From Streptomyces sp. RPT161 (GTDB lineage Bacteria; Actinomycetota; Actinomycetes; Streptomycetales; Streptomycetaceae), in NCBI RefSeq assembly GCF_027533845.1, contig NZ_JAPZVN010000002.1:682001-746000 (forward strand): a stretch of DNA of 64,000 nucleotides. Direction: 5' to 3'. Shown one piece after another: positions 1 to 8,286 of the stretch. How positions within the stretch are numbered: the first letter of the stretch is position 1; each line of letters starts with the position of its first letter. Position numbers and translations under genes: made by a program. Under the pieces are notes generated by a model. The model saw only the letters and a program-made list of their open reading frames with translations, did no database searches and had not been told where the DNA came from.

Positions 1-2
1 AC

Positions 3-167
3 GAGCAGGGCATCGCGGTGCGCGTCGGACACCACTGCGCACGGCCGGTCTGCCTGCGCTACGGAATTCCTGCGACCACGCGGGCGTCGTTCTATCTGTA
101 CTCCACCCCGGCCGAGGTCGATGCCCTGGTCGACGGGTTGGAGCAGGTCCGGAACTTCTTCGGCTGA
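3..167 (+). CDS. sufS: cysteine desulfurase SufS, C-terminal end only
   Basis: This is the 3' end of a PLP-dependent cysteine desulfurase; the gene begins outside the window. The visible 54 residues contain the motif RVGHHCARPVC, which carries the catalytic cysteine loop typical of group II (SufS) desulfurases, and end in EQVRNFFG. The enzyme takes sulfur from cysteine and passes it, as a persulfide, to the scaffold protein encoded directly downstream (sufU starts 16 nt after this stop). SufS followed by SufU and a MIP18 protein is the normal end of the actinobacterial suf operon. Identification is secure; the missing N-terminus is only a window edge. Confidence 0.93.
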   Translation, partial: EQGIAVRVGHHCARPVCLRYGIPATTRASFYLYSTPAEVDALVDGLEQVRNFFG

Positions 168-183
168 CGAGAGTGCTGACGCT

Positions 184-648
184 GTGAAGCTTGATTCGAT
201 GTACCAGGACGTGATCCTGGACCACTACAAGCACCCGCAAGGGCGGGGCCTGCGGGACGGCGACGCGGAGGTTCACCATGTCAATCCGACCTGCGGCGAC
301 GAGATCACGCTGCGCGTGAAGCTCGATGGCGAGCGGATCGAGGACGTGTCGTACGAGGGCCAGGGCTGTTCGATCAGTCAGGCCAGCGCCTCCGTGCTGC
401 ACGAACTGCTGGTAGGCAAGGAACTGTCCGAGGCGCGCAGGGTCCAGGAGCTGTTCCTGGAGCTGATGCAGTCCAAGGGCCAGATCGAGCCGGACGACGC
501 GATGGAGGAGGTGCTGGAGGACGCGGTGGCGTTCGCCGGCGTCTCCAAGTACCCGGCACGTGTGAAGTGTGCTCTGCTGGGTTGGATGGCGTGGAAGGAC
601 GCGACCGCACAGGCACTGTCCGGTGACGGTGCGAAGGAGACGGCATGA
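184..648 (+). CDS. sufU: SUF iron-sulfur/sulfur-transfer protein SufU
   Basis: A 154-aa NifU-N/SufU family protein that accepts sulfur from SufS in iron-sulfur cluster assembly in the cytoplasm. Visible motifs are MYQDVILDHYKHP near the N-terminus, NPTCGD (Cys37, Asp39), GQGCSIS (Cys62) and a third cysteine in VKCALLGW; together they form the zinc/cluster site. The GTG at 184 (VKLDSMYQD) is chosen because homologues begin there. An upstream in-frame ATG at 121 lies inside sufS and would add an unrelated N-terminus. The stop overlaps the next start (ATGA), so the two genes are translationally coupled. Confidence 0.93.
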   Translation: MKLDSMYQDVILDHYKHPQGRGLRDGDAEVHHVNPTCGDEITLRVKLDGERIEDVSYEGQGCSISQASASVLHELLVGKELSEARRVQELFLELMQSKGQIEPDDAMEEVLEDAVAFAGVSKYPARVKCALLGWMAWKDATAQALSGDGAKETA

Positions 649-983
649 GCGAGAACGAGACCACCACGACCAAGCCCGCCACCGAGGAGGAGATCCGCGA
701 GGCGCTCTACGACGTGGTGGACCCCGAGCTGGGCATCGACGTGGTCAACCTCGGCCTGGTCTACGGCATCCACGTCGACGACTCCAACGTCGCGACCCTG
801 GACATGACCCTGACCTCGGCGGCCTGTCCGCTGACCGATGTCATCGAGGACCAGGCCCGGTCGGCGACCGACGGCATCGTCAACGACCTGAAGATCAACT
901 GGGTCTGGATGCCGCCGTGGGGCCCCGACAAGATCACCGACGAAGGCCGGGAGCAGCTCCGGGCGCTCGGCTTCAACGTCTGA
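645..983 (+). CDS. MIP18/DUF59-family iron-sulfur assembly factor
   Basis: A 112-aa protein of the MIP18 (DUF59, SufT/PaaD-like) family. Visible signatures are DVVDPELGIDVVNLGLVYG in the first half and TSAACPLTDVIEDQ around the conserved cysteine. Members help mature iron-sulfur proteins. The gene overlaps sufU by 4 nt and is the last gene of the suf operon, followed by a hairpin terminator. SufT is a common name for this position, but the exact step is not settled from sequence. Confidence 0.9.
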   Translation: MSENETTTTKPATEEEIREALYDVVDPELGIDVVNLGLVYGIHVDDSNVATLDMTLTSAACPLTDVIEDQARSATDGIVNDLKINWVWMPPWGPDKITDEGREQLRALGFNV

Positions 984-1001
984 GTGCCTTAAGGCCGCAG
1001 G

Positions 1002-1033
1002 AACGGCCCTCGCGCATGGCGCGGGGGCCGTTT
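1002..1033 (+). terminator. suf operon terminator
   Basis: An inverted repeat starting AACGGCCCTCGCGC and closing GCGCGGGGGCCGTTT around a 3-nt loop, 19 nt after the MIP18-gene stop. It ends in a short T run and fits an intrinsic terminator. Confidence 0.8.
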
Positions 1034-1064
1034 CGCATGCGTTCACCCTCCGTTTATGGACGCT

Positions 1065-1086
1065 TGTACACAACGATTCGTACACT
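1065..1086 (+). promoter_or_regulatory. candidate leaderless promoter and TetR operator of the SMR pump
   Basis: TACACT (1081-1086) fits the TAnnnT -10 consensus and lies 7 nt before the ATG at 1094, so the transcript would start at or next to the start codon. An inverted repeat TGTAC-N10-GTACA (1065-1084) overlaps this box, where a repressor would block RNA polymerase. The obvious candidate is the TetR protein encoded as second gene of the same operon. No good -35 box is visible. Confidence 0.5.
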
Positions 1087-1093
1087 CGTACGC

Positions 1094-1414
1094 ATGGGAT
1101 ACGCAACGTTGGCCGGCGCCATCTGCGCCGAGGTGCTTGGGACCACGTCGATGAAGTTCAGCCACGGCTTCACCCGGCTGTGGCCCTCGCTGGGCACACT
1201 GGTCGGATACCTGATCGCCTTCGTACTGCTGGCGCAGACGTTGAAGACCATGCAGGTCGGAACGGCATACGCGATCTGGGCCGGGGTAGGGACAGCCGCG
1301 GTGGCCGTCATCGGGATGGCCTTCCTCGGCGAGAGCGCGAACCTCGCCAAGCTGGTGGGGGTCGTACTGGTGATAGCGGGGGTCGTCGTGCTCAATCTGG
1401 GTGGGGCGCACTGA
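1094..1414 (+). CDS. small multidrug resistance (SMR/EmrE-QacE type) efflux protein
   Basis: A 106-aa integral membrane protein with four hydrophobic helices. The SMR signatures are the conserved membrane glutamate in the first helix (GAICAEVLGTTSMK), the WAGVGT motif in helix 3 and the closing LVGVVLVIAGVVVLNL segment. SMR proteins work as dimers and exchange protons for cationic, lipophilic compounds. The ATG at 1094 gives the normal family length; longer upstream reading would run through the suf terminator. A TetR regulator starts 1 nt after the stop, so the pair looks like a self-regulated drug-efflux operon. The actual substrate cannot be told from sequence. Confidence 0.92.
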   Translation: MGYATLAGAICAEVLGTTSMKFSHGFTRLWPSLGTLVGYLIAFVLLAQTLKTMQVGTAYAIWAGVGTAAVAVIGMAFLGESANLAKLVGVVLVIAGVVVLNLGGAH

Positions 1415-1415
1415 G

Positions 1416-1952
1416 ATGGCCCGGCGGTACGACCCCGAGCGCCGGCAGCGGATCATTGACGCGGCGATCCAGGTGGTGGGTGAACGCGGCATCGCGGGGC
1501 TCAGCCACCGCGCGGTGGCCGCGGCGGCCGACGTACCGCTCGGGTCGACCACGTACCACTTCGCCACCCTGGACGAGCTGCTGGTCGCGGCGCTGCGCCA
1601 GATCAACACCGCGCTGTTCGAGGACTTCGGGCGGCGGGTGGAGCGGATCGCCCCGGACGCGGACCTGGCAGTCGAACTGGCCGATCTGGTCGGCGAGTTG
1701 CTGACCGACCAGCGGGACCGCAGCGTCCTTGAGTACGACATCTATCTGACCGCCCTGCGCCGCGCCCCGGTCCGGCCGATCGCCGCGGAGAGCGTGGACG
1801 GCATGGTCGACGTCCTCACCCCCCGCACCGGGCGGGCCACCGCGCAGGCGCTGGTCGCGCTGATCGACGGGATCTCGCTCCAGATCCTGCTCACCGGCCG
1901 CGCCTACGACCGGGAACAGGCCCGGGCGATGATCGCCCGGCTCCTCGGCTGA
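1416..1952 (+). CDS. TetR-family transcriptional regulator
   Basis: A 178-aa TetR regulator. The N-terminal helix-turn-helix runs over about residues 10-50 (RIIDAAIQVVGERG then HRAVAAAADVPLGSTTYHF); the rest is an all-helical ligand-binding and dimer domain. The ATG at 1416 sits 1 nt after the SMR stop, so both are one operon. Its likely target is the inverted repeat at 1065-1084 over the operon promoter, which would give drug-inducible expression of the pump. This regulatory link is inference from position. Confidence 0.9.
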   Translation: MARRYDPERRQRIIDAAIQVVGERGIAGLSHRAVAAAADVPLGSTTYHFATLDELLVAALRQINTALFEDFGRRVERIAPDADLAVELADLVGELLTDQRDRSVLEYDIYLTALRRAPVRPIAAESVDGMVDVLTPRTGRATAQALVALIDGISLQILLTGRAYDREQARAMIARLLG

Positions 1953-2026
1953 CCCACACCACCGCGGCTTCGCGGAACGGATCTTCCGGCATCCGGGCCG
2001 GTTGGGCATCGCCCACGGCCAGCGAC

Positions 2027-2040
2027 TAGCGTTCGGTGCA
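2027..2040 (+). promoter_or_regulatory. leaderless promoter of dapD
   Basis: TAGCGT at 2027-2032 matches TAnnnT and is followed after 7 nt by the ATG at 2040. No Shine-Dalgarno sequence is present, so dapD is probably translated from a leaderless mRNA. Confidence 0.5.
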
Positions 2041-3038
2041 TGACTGAAACGACTGCCACGACGCCCTCCCGCGCCACCGGCGCCGCCGCGGCCGGGCTCG
2101 CCACCATCGCCGCCGACGGAACCATCCTCGACACCTGGTTCCCGGCCCCCGAACTCGTCGCGGAGCCCGGTCCCGCCGGGACCGAGCGGCTGTCCGCCGA
2201 GCGCGCCGCCGAGCTGCTGGGCGAGACCGCCCCCAATGCCCTCGGGTCCGACCCGCGGCGCGGCGTCGAGGTCGTCGCGGTCCGTACGGTCATCGCCTCG
2301 CTGGACGACAAGCCGCTGGACACGCACGACGTCTACCTGCGACTGCACCTGCTGAGCCACCGGCTGGTCCGCCCCAACGGGCAGAACCTGGACGGCATCT
2401 TCGGTCTGCTGGCCAACGTCGCCTGGACCTCCCTCGGCCCGGTGCCGGTGGACAACATCGAGCGCGCCCGGCTCGCCGCCCGCGCCGAGGGCCGGCACCT
2501 GTCGGTCTACGGGGTCGACAAGTTCCCGCGGATGACCGACTACGTGGCGCCGTCCGGTGTGCGGATCGCCGACGCCGACCGGGTGCGGCTCGGCGCCCAC
2601 CTCGCGGCGGGTACCACCGTGATGCACGAGGGCTTCTGCAACTTCAACGCGGGCACCCTGGGCACCTCGATGGTCGAGGGCCGGATCAGCCAGGGCGTGG
2701 TGGTCGGCGACGGCTCAGACATCGGCGGCGGCGCCTCGATCATGGGCACCCTCTCCGGCGGCGGCAAGCAGATCGTCTCGATCGGCAAGCGCTGCCTGCT
2801 CGGCGCCGAGGCGGGCCTGGGTATCGCGCTCGGCGACGACTGCGTGGTCGAGGCGGGCCTCTACGTGACCGCGGGCACCCGGGTCACCCTGCCGGACGGC
2901 GAGGTGGTCAAGGCGCTGGAACTGTCCGGCGCGGACAACCTGCTGTTCCGCCGCAACTCCATGACCGGCACGGTCGAGGCGCTGCCGCGCACCGGCTCGT
3001 GGGGCGGCCTGAACGCGGTGCTGCACAGCCACAACTGA
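2040..3038 (+). CDS. dapD: 2,3,4,5-tetrahydropyridine-2,6-dicarboxylate N-succinyltransferase
   Basis: A 332-aa actinobacterial-type DapD. It transfers succinyl from succinyl-CoA to tetrahydrodipicolinate in the succinylase branch of diaminopimelate/lysine biosynthesis. The second half is a left-handed beta-helix with hexapeptide-like repeats (about residues 180-290), including [40 protein letters not shown] and [17 protein letters not shown]. The N-terminal domain contains [18 protein letters not shown]. Length and layout match the mycobacterial enzyme rather than the shorter enterobacterial one. It stands alone between the SMR/TetR pair and a strong terminator. Confidence 0.93.
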   Translation: MTETTATTPSRATGAAAAGLATIAADGTILDTWFPAPELVAEPGPAGTERLSAERAAELLGETAPNALGSDPRRGVEVVAVRTVIASLDDKPLDTHDVYLRLHLLSHRLVRPNGQNLDGIFGLLANVAWTSLGPVPVDNIERARLAARAEGRHLSVYGVDKFPRMTDYVAPSGVRIADADRVRLGAHLAAGTTVMHEGFCNFNAGTLGTSMVEGRISQGVVVGDGSDIGGGASIMGTLSGGGKQIVSIGKRCLLGAEAGLGIALGDDCVVEAGLYVTAGTRVTLPDGEVVKALELSGADNLLFRRNSMTGTVEALPRTGSWGGLNAVLHSHN

Positions 3039-3061
3039 CGCCCGTTCGGCGGAGGTTCGGC

Positions 3062-3098
3062 CGGGTGCGGGCGGTCCCCGCGACACCGCCCGCACCCC
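3062..3098 (+). terminator. dapD terminator
   Basis: A 14-bp stem (CGGGTGCGGGCGGT pairing with ACCGCCCGCACCCCG) with a loop of about 9 nt, beginning 24 nt after the dapD stop. Streptomyces terminators often lack a T run, as here. Confidence 0.75.
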
Positions 3099-3348
3099 GG
3101 GGGCGGCACCTCCCGACGGCATCGGGCCCCCTCCCGCGGTCAACTCCTGTCCCCGTTGTGTGTACGCATTCCGTAAGAACCGCCTCGCGTACCGTAATGT
3201 GCGTTCCGGTTCGGGGTAACACGGGACCGGAAGGAGTGAATCGGTCGGCGGCCCGCGCTGTGCGTCTAGGCTGGAGGCGAGCGCTCGCGCGCCTCCCCGA
3301 TCCCGGTCCCGGTGCCGATCCTGATCTCGTACGAGGAGAACACCCCCC
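3099..3348 (+). promoter_or_regulatory. gap upstream of the 498-aa gene: candidate promoter and 5'-UTR hairpin
   Basis: No gene is visible in this stretch. It contains a TAGGCT box (3267-3272) about 75 nt before the next start, followed directly by a GC stem GGAGGCG (3273-3279) / CGCCTCC (3290-3296) that would lie in the untranslated leader. AAGGAG at 3232-3237 is not followed by a credible reading frame. The ribosome site for the downstream ATG is GAGGAGAA about 10 nt upstream. Confidence 0.35.
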
Positions 3349-4845
3349 ATGGCTGCTGACAGCCGCGACATGCCGCCGGTGCGGCTGCTTCCCGACGCAG
3401 AACTCGCGCGGCTCGCGCTCGCCGCGCCGCTGTTCCAACGGGCGGTGCGGCTCGCCCGCTGGGCCGCGCCACAGGTGCGCATCGACGCGGCAGCGGAGCT
3501 GGTCCCCGAGGAACTGGCCCGTGGCATGGCCGAGTTGGGCCTCGGCGATGAGGCGGAGGGCGACGCGGAGACCGCCGACGCCTGGGCGTTCGCCGTGGAC
3601 ACCGGCTTGGTGGAGGTGGACCTGGCCGATGACGCGGACCCCTCCTCGCAGGCCGGGCAGGGCGGTACCGCGGTGCCCGGCAAGGCACTGGAGATGCTGA
3701 ACCGCGGCGGGCCGCGGGACGTGCTGGAGCTGTGGCGGACCGGCCTTGACGCGGTGCTCGCCGAGTCCGCGGCGCCCGACCTGCCCGAGCTGTACGACGA
3801 CCTCGACGGGGAGGGCGCCCCGCCGGAGCCGGCGTGGGACCCCGAGGAGGAGGCGGAGTTCCTGGACGGGGCGCTCGCCAACCTCTATCTGCTGTCCGCC
3901 TTGGAGGCGTTCGAAGCCACCTCGAACGGCGACGGTTCCGCCGCCAGGCCGGTGCCGCTGCCGGTGCTGGCCGCCTCGATGGTGGTGCCGGACGACATGG
4001 AGGTGCCGACCGACGCCGTGCTGGAGGAGGTGTCGGAGGCGATGATGCGCCTTGACGACCACTTCCGGCTGCTCGCCCCCACCGGAGTGGTCGACTACCA
4101 GCCGGTGGACGAACGGCTGATCTCGGACGAGCCCGAAGGCCCGGAAACGGTAGAGGAGTTGCCCAAGGAGCTGGGCGAGGAGGAGGTCTCCCGGTACGGC
4201 ATGGTCCGGCTGACCCCGCTCGGCGTCCTGGGCGTACGCGACCGGCTGGCCGACGCCGGGGTACGCGCCCCCGCCCTGGGCGACCTCGCCGGGCAGGACG
4301 CGGCCGTGCTGCTGGACGCCCTGGTGGGCTACCCCGAGGCGGCGGCCAATGCGGAGGGCGAGCAGTGGCTGGCGGCCCGCCCGCCGGTGGACGCGGCCCG
4401 GGAGCTGCTGGCCGCCGCGCGCGGTCGCGACCAGGGCGCGCCCGCCCGGCGGCTGGTCTGCCAGCAGACGCTCAGCCGGTTGGGCGTCGAGGCCGAACCG
4501 GCGCTGCGTGAGGTGCTGGACGACCGGGAGCTGGGCGGCCTCGCCCGGGTGTGGCTGGTGGAGCGGGCGGCCGACGATGTGCCGTCACCCGACGAGGAGA
4601 TGGTCTTCTGGCTCACCATCGACACCATCGCCGCGCAGCTCGACGTCGATGACGACCCCGAGCTGCTGCGCGACCTGGTGACCGACCTGGTGGCACGGCA
4701 CGACGGCTTCTTCGACGCCGCCTGGCGGGTGGACCATCCGGCGACCGCCGAGGTGCTGGAGGCGATGGGACGCCTGCACCCGGACCGCAAGACCGCGAAG
4801 GAGGCCCGCAAGGCGGCCTTCAAGGCGCGCTCCACGGGTCACTGA
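3349..4845 (+). CDS. unknown acidic protein, paralogue of the 43573-44946 product
   Basis: A 498-aa soluble, acidic, Ala/Leu/Glu-rich protein of unknown function. It opens with PDAELARLALAAPLFQRAVRLARW and has a very acidic middle (about residues 135-175). Its second half contains TPLGVLGVRDRL, QWLAARPPVDAARELLAAARG and a C-terminal MGRLHPDRKTAKEARKAAF. The same landmarks occur in the same order in the 457-aa product at 43573-44946 (for example WLAARPVAQAVSELLDAARG, then AAHPDPALAKAVRRAAFE). The two are therefore paralogues, probably all-helical repeat proteins. No catalytic motif, signal peptide or membrane span is visible. It appears monocistronic. Confidence 0.85.
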   Translation: MAADSRDMPPVRLLPDAELARLALAAPLFQRAVRLARWAAPQVRIDAAAELVPEELARGMAELGLGDEAEGDAETADAWAFAVDTGLVEVDLADDADPSSQAGQGGTAVPGKALEMLNRGGPRDVLELWRTGLDAVLAESAAPDLPELYDDLDGEGAPPEPAWDPEEEAEFLDGALANLYLLSALEAFEATSNGDGSAARPVPLPVLAASMVVPDDMEVPTDAVLEEVSEAMMRLDDHFRLLAPTGVVDYQPVDERLISDEPEGPETVEELPKELGEEEVSRYGMVRLTPLGVLGVRDRLADAGVRAPALGDLAGQDAAVLLDALVGYPEAAANAEGEQWLAARPPVDAARELLAAARGRDQGAPARRLVCQQTLSRLGVEAEPALREVLDDRELGGLARVWLVERAADDVPSPDEEMVFWLTIDTIAAQLDVDDDPELLRDLVTDLVARHDGFFDAAWRVDHPATAEVLEAMGRLHPDRKTAKEARKAAFKARSTGH

Positions 4846-4929
4846 CGCTCTTTCTCGGGGGTCTGGTCGGGCCCCGGTGGTACGGTCCGGTCTCCGCCGT
4901 GGGGGTCGCGAGCCGTCGCGGCCGGTCCT

Positions 4930-4964
4930 GCTGGGGGAAAGCTGAGACTCTCGACGCCCCCAGC
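4930..4964. terminator. bidirectional terminator between convergent genes
   Basis: A GCTGGGGG (4930-4937) / CCCCCAGC (4957-4964) stem lies between two genes that end towards each other, the 498-aa gene (+) and uronate dehydrogenase (-). Confidence 0.55.
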
Positions 4965-5002
4965 GCCCCGGCCAGGTCCCCCAGCGCCGCGACGTGTCGG
5001 CC

Positions 5003-5812
5003 TCAGTGCGGCCACATCGGCGGATCCGTGCAGAAGCGGCCGCCCAGAAGGGTTCGGTCCGGATCGTCCGGTGCGGTTTCACCCCGCGCGGCGATGAGTT
5101 GGGCCGCGTACGGCTCCGAGTCGTCCCGCGGCTCGTAGCCGAGCGCTCGGGCGGGTGAGAGGTCCCACCGCAGACGGGTGTTGGCGGAGCTGCCGTAGAC
5201 CACGGTGTGTCCCACGTGCTCGGCGGTGAGCGCCGCGTGGAACAGCCGGGCGGCGTCCGCCGGGCTCAGCCAGATGGACAGCATGCGCACCGTGGTCGGC
5301 TCCGGGAAGCAGGAGCCGATGCGCACCGAGACGGTTTCGATGCCGTGCCGGTCCCAGTACAAGGAGGCCAGGTCCTCGCCGAACGCCTTGGAAAGCCCGT
5401 AGTAGGTGTCCGGGCGGTGCGGGGTGTCGACCGGGATCAGCGGGTCGCCGCCGACCGGCAGCGGGGTGAAGCCGACCGCGTGGTTGCTGGAGGCAAAGAC
5501 GATCCGGCGGACGCCTTCGGCGCGCGCGGCCTCGTAGAGGTTGTACGTGCCCTCGATGTTGGCGCGCAGGATCTGCTCGAACGGCGCCTCCAGTGAGATC
5601 CCGGCGAGGTGCAGCACCGCGTCCACCCCGCGCACCGCCTCGCGCAGTGCGCCCCGGTCGGCCAGGTCGGCGGTGATGGCGTCCGGTTCGTCGGGGATCG
5701 GCACCAGGTCCAACAGCCGCAGCGCATAGCCGTACCGCGGCAGCAGCCCGCGCATCAGGGTGCCCATGCCGCCCGCGGCGCCGGTGAGCAGGAGCGTACG
5801 GGGAGTTGGCAT
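5003..5812 (-). CDS. udh: NAD-dependent uronate dehydrogenase (epimerase/dehydratase family)
   Basis: A 269-aa extended short-chain dehydrogenase. Visible are the Rossmann motif TGAAGGMG at residues 10-17, the conserved DAVLHLAGIS, SSNHAVGF and the catalytic YYGLSK (Tyr-x3-Lys), followed by FGEDLASLYWDRHGIETVSVRIGSCFPEP. That stretch and the length are characteristic of uronate dehydrogenases, which oxidise D-galacturonate and D-glucuronate to aldarolactones. It faces away from kdgD, which acts later in the same oxidative route, and shares its upstream region. A plain NAD-epimerase of other specificity is the alternative. Confidence 0.8.
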   Translation of the reverse strand: MPTPRTLLLTGAAGGMGTLMRGLLPRYGYALRLLDLVPIPDEPDAITADLADRGALREAVRGVDAVLHLAGISLEAPFEQILRANIEGTYNLYEAARAEGVRRIVFASSNHAVGFTPLPVGGDPLIPVDTPHRPDTYYGLSKAFGEDLASLYWDRHGIETVSVRIGSCFPEPTTVRMLSIWLSPADAARLFHAALTAEHVGHTVVYGSSANTRLRWDLSPARALGYEPRDDSEPYAAQLIAARGETAPDDPDRTLLGGRFCTDPPMWPH

Positions 5813-5965
5813 CGGCGGATCTCCTCGCTTCGGTCTGGTTTCTGCCGGGTTCTGCCGTGGGCCACGGATGGCGTGTGCATTGACCTGCCTCGGCTGGCTA
5901 CCCTAGCGTGGCGTCGTTCACACATGCGTACACGAATCAGAATGCAGAACGATGGGGGTGTTCCG
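5813..5965. promoter_or_regulatory. divergent promoter region udh/kdgD
   Basis: This is the shared upstream region of two divergently transcribed sugar-acid genes. On the plus strand TACCCT (5899-5904) and TAGCGT (5904-5909) are overlapping -10 candidates for kdgD; GGGGG at 5954-5958 is its ribosome site. On the minus strand CGAGGAG precedes the udh ATG. No clear palindromic operator was found, so the regulator cannot be named. Confidence 0.4.
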
Positions 5966-6904
5966 ATGACCGCGGCACCGCTGGCCGAGCGTCTCGACGG
6001 ACTGCTGTTCTTCCCCGTGACCGCCTACCGCCCCACCGGTGAGCTGAACCTGGACGCCTATCGCGATCATGTGCGCGCCGGTGTCGAGGCGGGCGCCGGC
6101 GCGGTCTTCGCCTGTTGCGGCACCGGAGAGTTCCATGCGCTGACCCCCGAGGAGTTCCACGACTGCGTGGCCGCCGCGGTCGAGGTGGCCGCGGGCCGGG
6201 TACCGGTGGTCGCGGGCACCGGATACGGCACCGCGCTCGCCCTGCGGTACGCGGCGCTCGCCGAACGCGCGGGCGCCGACGGGCTGCTGGCCATGCCCCC
6301 GTACCTCGTGGCACCCGACCAGCAGGGGCTGTTGCGGCACTACACCGCGCTGGCCGCCGGTAGCGGCCTTGACCTGATCGTGTACCAGCGCGACAACGCG
6401 GTCTTCACCCCGGCCACCGTCGTGGAACTCGCCAAGGTGCCCAACATCGTCGGCCTCAAGGACGGCCTGGGCGACCTCGACCTCATGCAGCGCATCGTCA
6501 GCTCGGTGCGCACCGAGCTTCCCGGCCGCGACTTCCGGTACTTCAACGGACTGCCCACCGCGGAACTCACCGGCCTCGCCTACCGGGGCATCGGCATCAC
6601 GCTGTACTCCTCCGCCGTCTTCTGCTTCGCCCCCGAGATCGCCCTCGCCTTCCACCACGCGCTCACCACGGGCGACGACACCACGGTCAACCGGCTGCTG
6701 GACGGCTTCTACCGGCCACTGGTGGAACTACGCGGCCAGGGCAAGGGATACGCGGTGTCGCTGGTCAAGGCGGGCGTACGGCTACGCGGCGGGCAGGTCG
6801 GCACGGTACGGCCGCCGTTGACCGAGCCGTCGGCGGCGCACATCGAGGAGTTGCGGCAACTCCTGGGCCGGGGGCTGGAGTTGGTGGGCGGCGGCGACCG
6901 GTGA
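5966..6904 (+). CDS. kdgD: 5-dehydro-4-deoxyglucarate dehydratase
   Basis: A 312-aa class I aldolase of the DHDPS/NAL superfamily. It decarboxylates and dehydrates 5-keto-4-deoxy-D-glucarate to alpha-ketoglutaric semialdehyde. Visible are FFPVTAYRPTGELNLDAYRDHV near the N-terminus, the carboxylate-binding loop GTGEFHALTPEE, and the Schiff-base lysine in VGLKDGLGDL. The ATG at 5966 is chosen because GATGGGGGTG lies just upstream and the protein then has family length; in-frame starts further upstream would extend it into the promoter. The product is the substrate of the semialdehyde dehydrogenase at 11995. The stop overlaps the next gene (GTGA). Confidence 0.92.
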   Translation: MTAAPLAERLDGLLFFPVTAYRPTGELNLDAYRDHVRAGVEAGAGAVFACCGTGEFHALTPEEFHDCVAAAVEVAAGRVPVVAGTGYGTALALRYAALAERAGADGLLAMPPYLVAPDQQGLLRHYTALAAGSGLDLIVYQRDNAVFTPATVVELAKVPNIVGLKDGLGDLDLMQRIVSSVRTELPGRDFRYFNGLPTAELTGLAYRGIGITLYSSAVFCFAPEIALAFHHALTTGDDTTVNRLLDGFYRPLVELRGQGKGYAVSLVKAGVRLRGGQVGTVRPPLTEPSAAHIEELRQLLGRGLELVGGGDR

Positions 6905-8133
6905 GCCGCCCCCGGACGTCGGTGTTCCTCTACCCGTGGGACGTGCTGGGTGACCCGGACGCCCCGCACCGGATCGCCGAACTCGGCGTCCAGCAGGTCA
7001 CGTTGGCCGCGGCCTACCACTCCACCCGCGCCCTCACCCCGCGCCATCCCCGGCACCGCGTCATCACCGCCCGGCACTCGGCGGTGCTCTACCCGCCGTC
7101 CGCCGGGCACTGGGCGGGGCACCGGATGCGGCCGCGCCCGCAGGCGTGGTTACCGTCGGCCGACCCCTGGCACGAGGCGGCCGAGGCGCTGTCCGCCGCG
7201 GGCCTCGACGTGCACAGCTGGGTGGTGCTGGCGCACAACTCCCTGCTGGGCCAGGAGCATCCGGACGTCCAGGTGCGCAACGCCTACGGCGACGGCTACC
7301 CGTGGGCGCTGTGCGTGGCCCGGCCCGAGGTGCTGCGGTACGCCGTCGCGCTGGCGGCGGAGGCGGGGGCGCGGCCCGGCGCTGCCGGGACCGAACTGGA
7401 GTCCTGCGGCTGGTACGGCCTGGCGCATCTGCACGCCCATGACAAGATCGCCGGTGTGCCGCTGGGGGGCGCGGCGGGCTATCTGATGTCGCTGTGCTTC
7501 TGCGGCACGTGCCGCGCGGGGTACGCGGGGCTCGGCGCGGACCCCGACGAGCTGCGGCGGGCGGTGCGGGCGGGTCTCGGTCCGGGGTGGGCGGGGGAGC
7601 GCGGCCCGGGTCCGGACGACCGGTCCGGGGAGTGGGCCGAGGTGGAGCGGCTGCTGGGGGCGGATGCCGCCGCCCTGACGCTGAGCTGGCGCCGCGAGGT
7701 GGCGAGCGGGTTCCAGCGGGCGGTGGTGGCGGCGGTGCGCGCGGCCGCCGGAGCCGCCGGTTTCCAGGTGCTGCTGCACGCCGATCCGGCGCCGCACCGC
7801 TGCGGTGCGAACGTCGGGGTCGACCCGGTGGACGTCCTGGCACACGCCGACGGCGTGGTGCTGCCGTGCACCGGGGGAGCGGCGGAGCGGGAGGCGGTGC
7901 TGGGACCCTTCGGCGGGCGGCGGCACGTTGACGGGCGCACCCCCGGCGGGCGGCGCGCGGTGATCGCCGCCAACCTCACCATCGTCTCCGGAATGGGCGG
8001 CAGCCCCCACACCCTGGCCGCCGACGCGGCGCACGCGGTGGAGCTGGGCGCCACCGAGCTTCGGCTCTACCACGCCGGACTGGCCTGCGACGCGGATCTG
8101 GCCGCGGTACGGAAGGCACTCTCCGCCGGCTGA
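6901..8133 (+). CDS. unknown protein coupled to kdgD, possible TIM-barrel enzyme
   Basis: A 410-aa protein with no family I can name. The GTG start overlaps the kdgD stop by 4 nt, so it is almost certainly co-translated with it. The order of features suggests a TIM barrel or glycoside-hydrolase-like fold: a short N-terminal strand (SVFLYPWDVL), AAYHSTRAL, a DVHSWVVLAHNSLLG segment, an acidic motif ELESCGWYGLAHLHAHDK near the middle, FCGTCRAGY, and a C-terminal AVIAANLTIVSGMGGSP. There is no signal peptide. From position, a role in uptake-linked breakdown or modification of uronates is plausible, but this is inference only. Confidence 0.85.
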   Translation: MSRPRTSVFLYPWDVLGDPDAPHRIAELGVQQVTLAAAYHSTRALTPRHPRHRVITARHSAVLYPPSAGHWAGHRMRPRPQAWLPSADPWHEAAEALSAAGLDVHSWVVLAHNSLLGQEHPDVQVRNAYGDGYPWALCVARPEVLRYAVALAAEAGARPGAAGTELESCGWYGLAHLHAHDKIAGVPLGGAAGYLMSLCFCGTCRAGYAGLGADPDELRRAVRAGLGPGWAGERGPGPDDRSGEWAEVERLLGADAAALTLSWRREVASGFQRAVVAAVRAAAGAAGFQVLLHADPAPHRCGANVGVDPVDVLAHADGVVLPCTGGAAEREAVLGPFGGRRHVDGRTPGGRRAVIAANLTIVSGMGGSPHTLAADAAHAVELGATELRLYHAGLACDADLAAVRKALSAG

Positions 8134-8273
8134 CCGCCTCTGGCATGCCCCTGCCGCCTGTGCGACAGGGACGCTGCCGCGACCCCGGTTGGTGGGCGCT
8201 CCAGGGCCTTATTCCTGCTCGACCTGGTTCCAACAGACCTACCCTCACGCCTCCGACCAGCCGTTTTCCCACT

Positions 8274-8286
8274 GATACTGGAACGC
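8274..8286 (+). promoter_or_regulatory. leaderless promoter of the XRE regulator gene
   Basis: GATACT (8274-8279) lies 7 nt before the ATG at 8287, with no ribosome site between. It is a near match to the -10 boxes found before other leaderless starts in this window. Confidence 0.4.

Noticed and set aside
121-183. Extending sufU to the ATG at 121
   Set aside because: The added residues lie inside sufS in another frame and do not resemble SufU; the GTG at 184 matches the family start.
378-1106. Long antisense reading frames, here and opposite almost every gene
   Set aside because: High third-position GC keeps opposite frames open. They lack recognisable domains and starts, and each overlaps a clearly identified gene.
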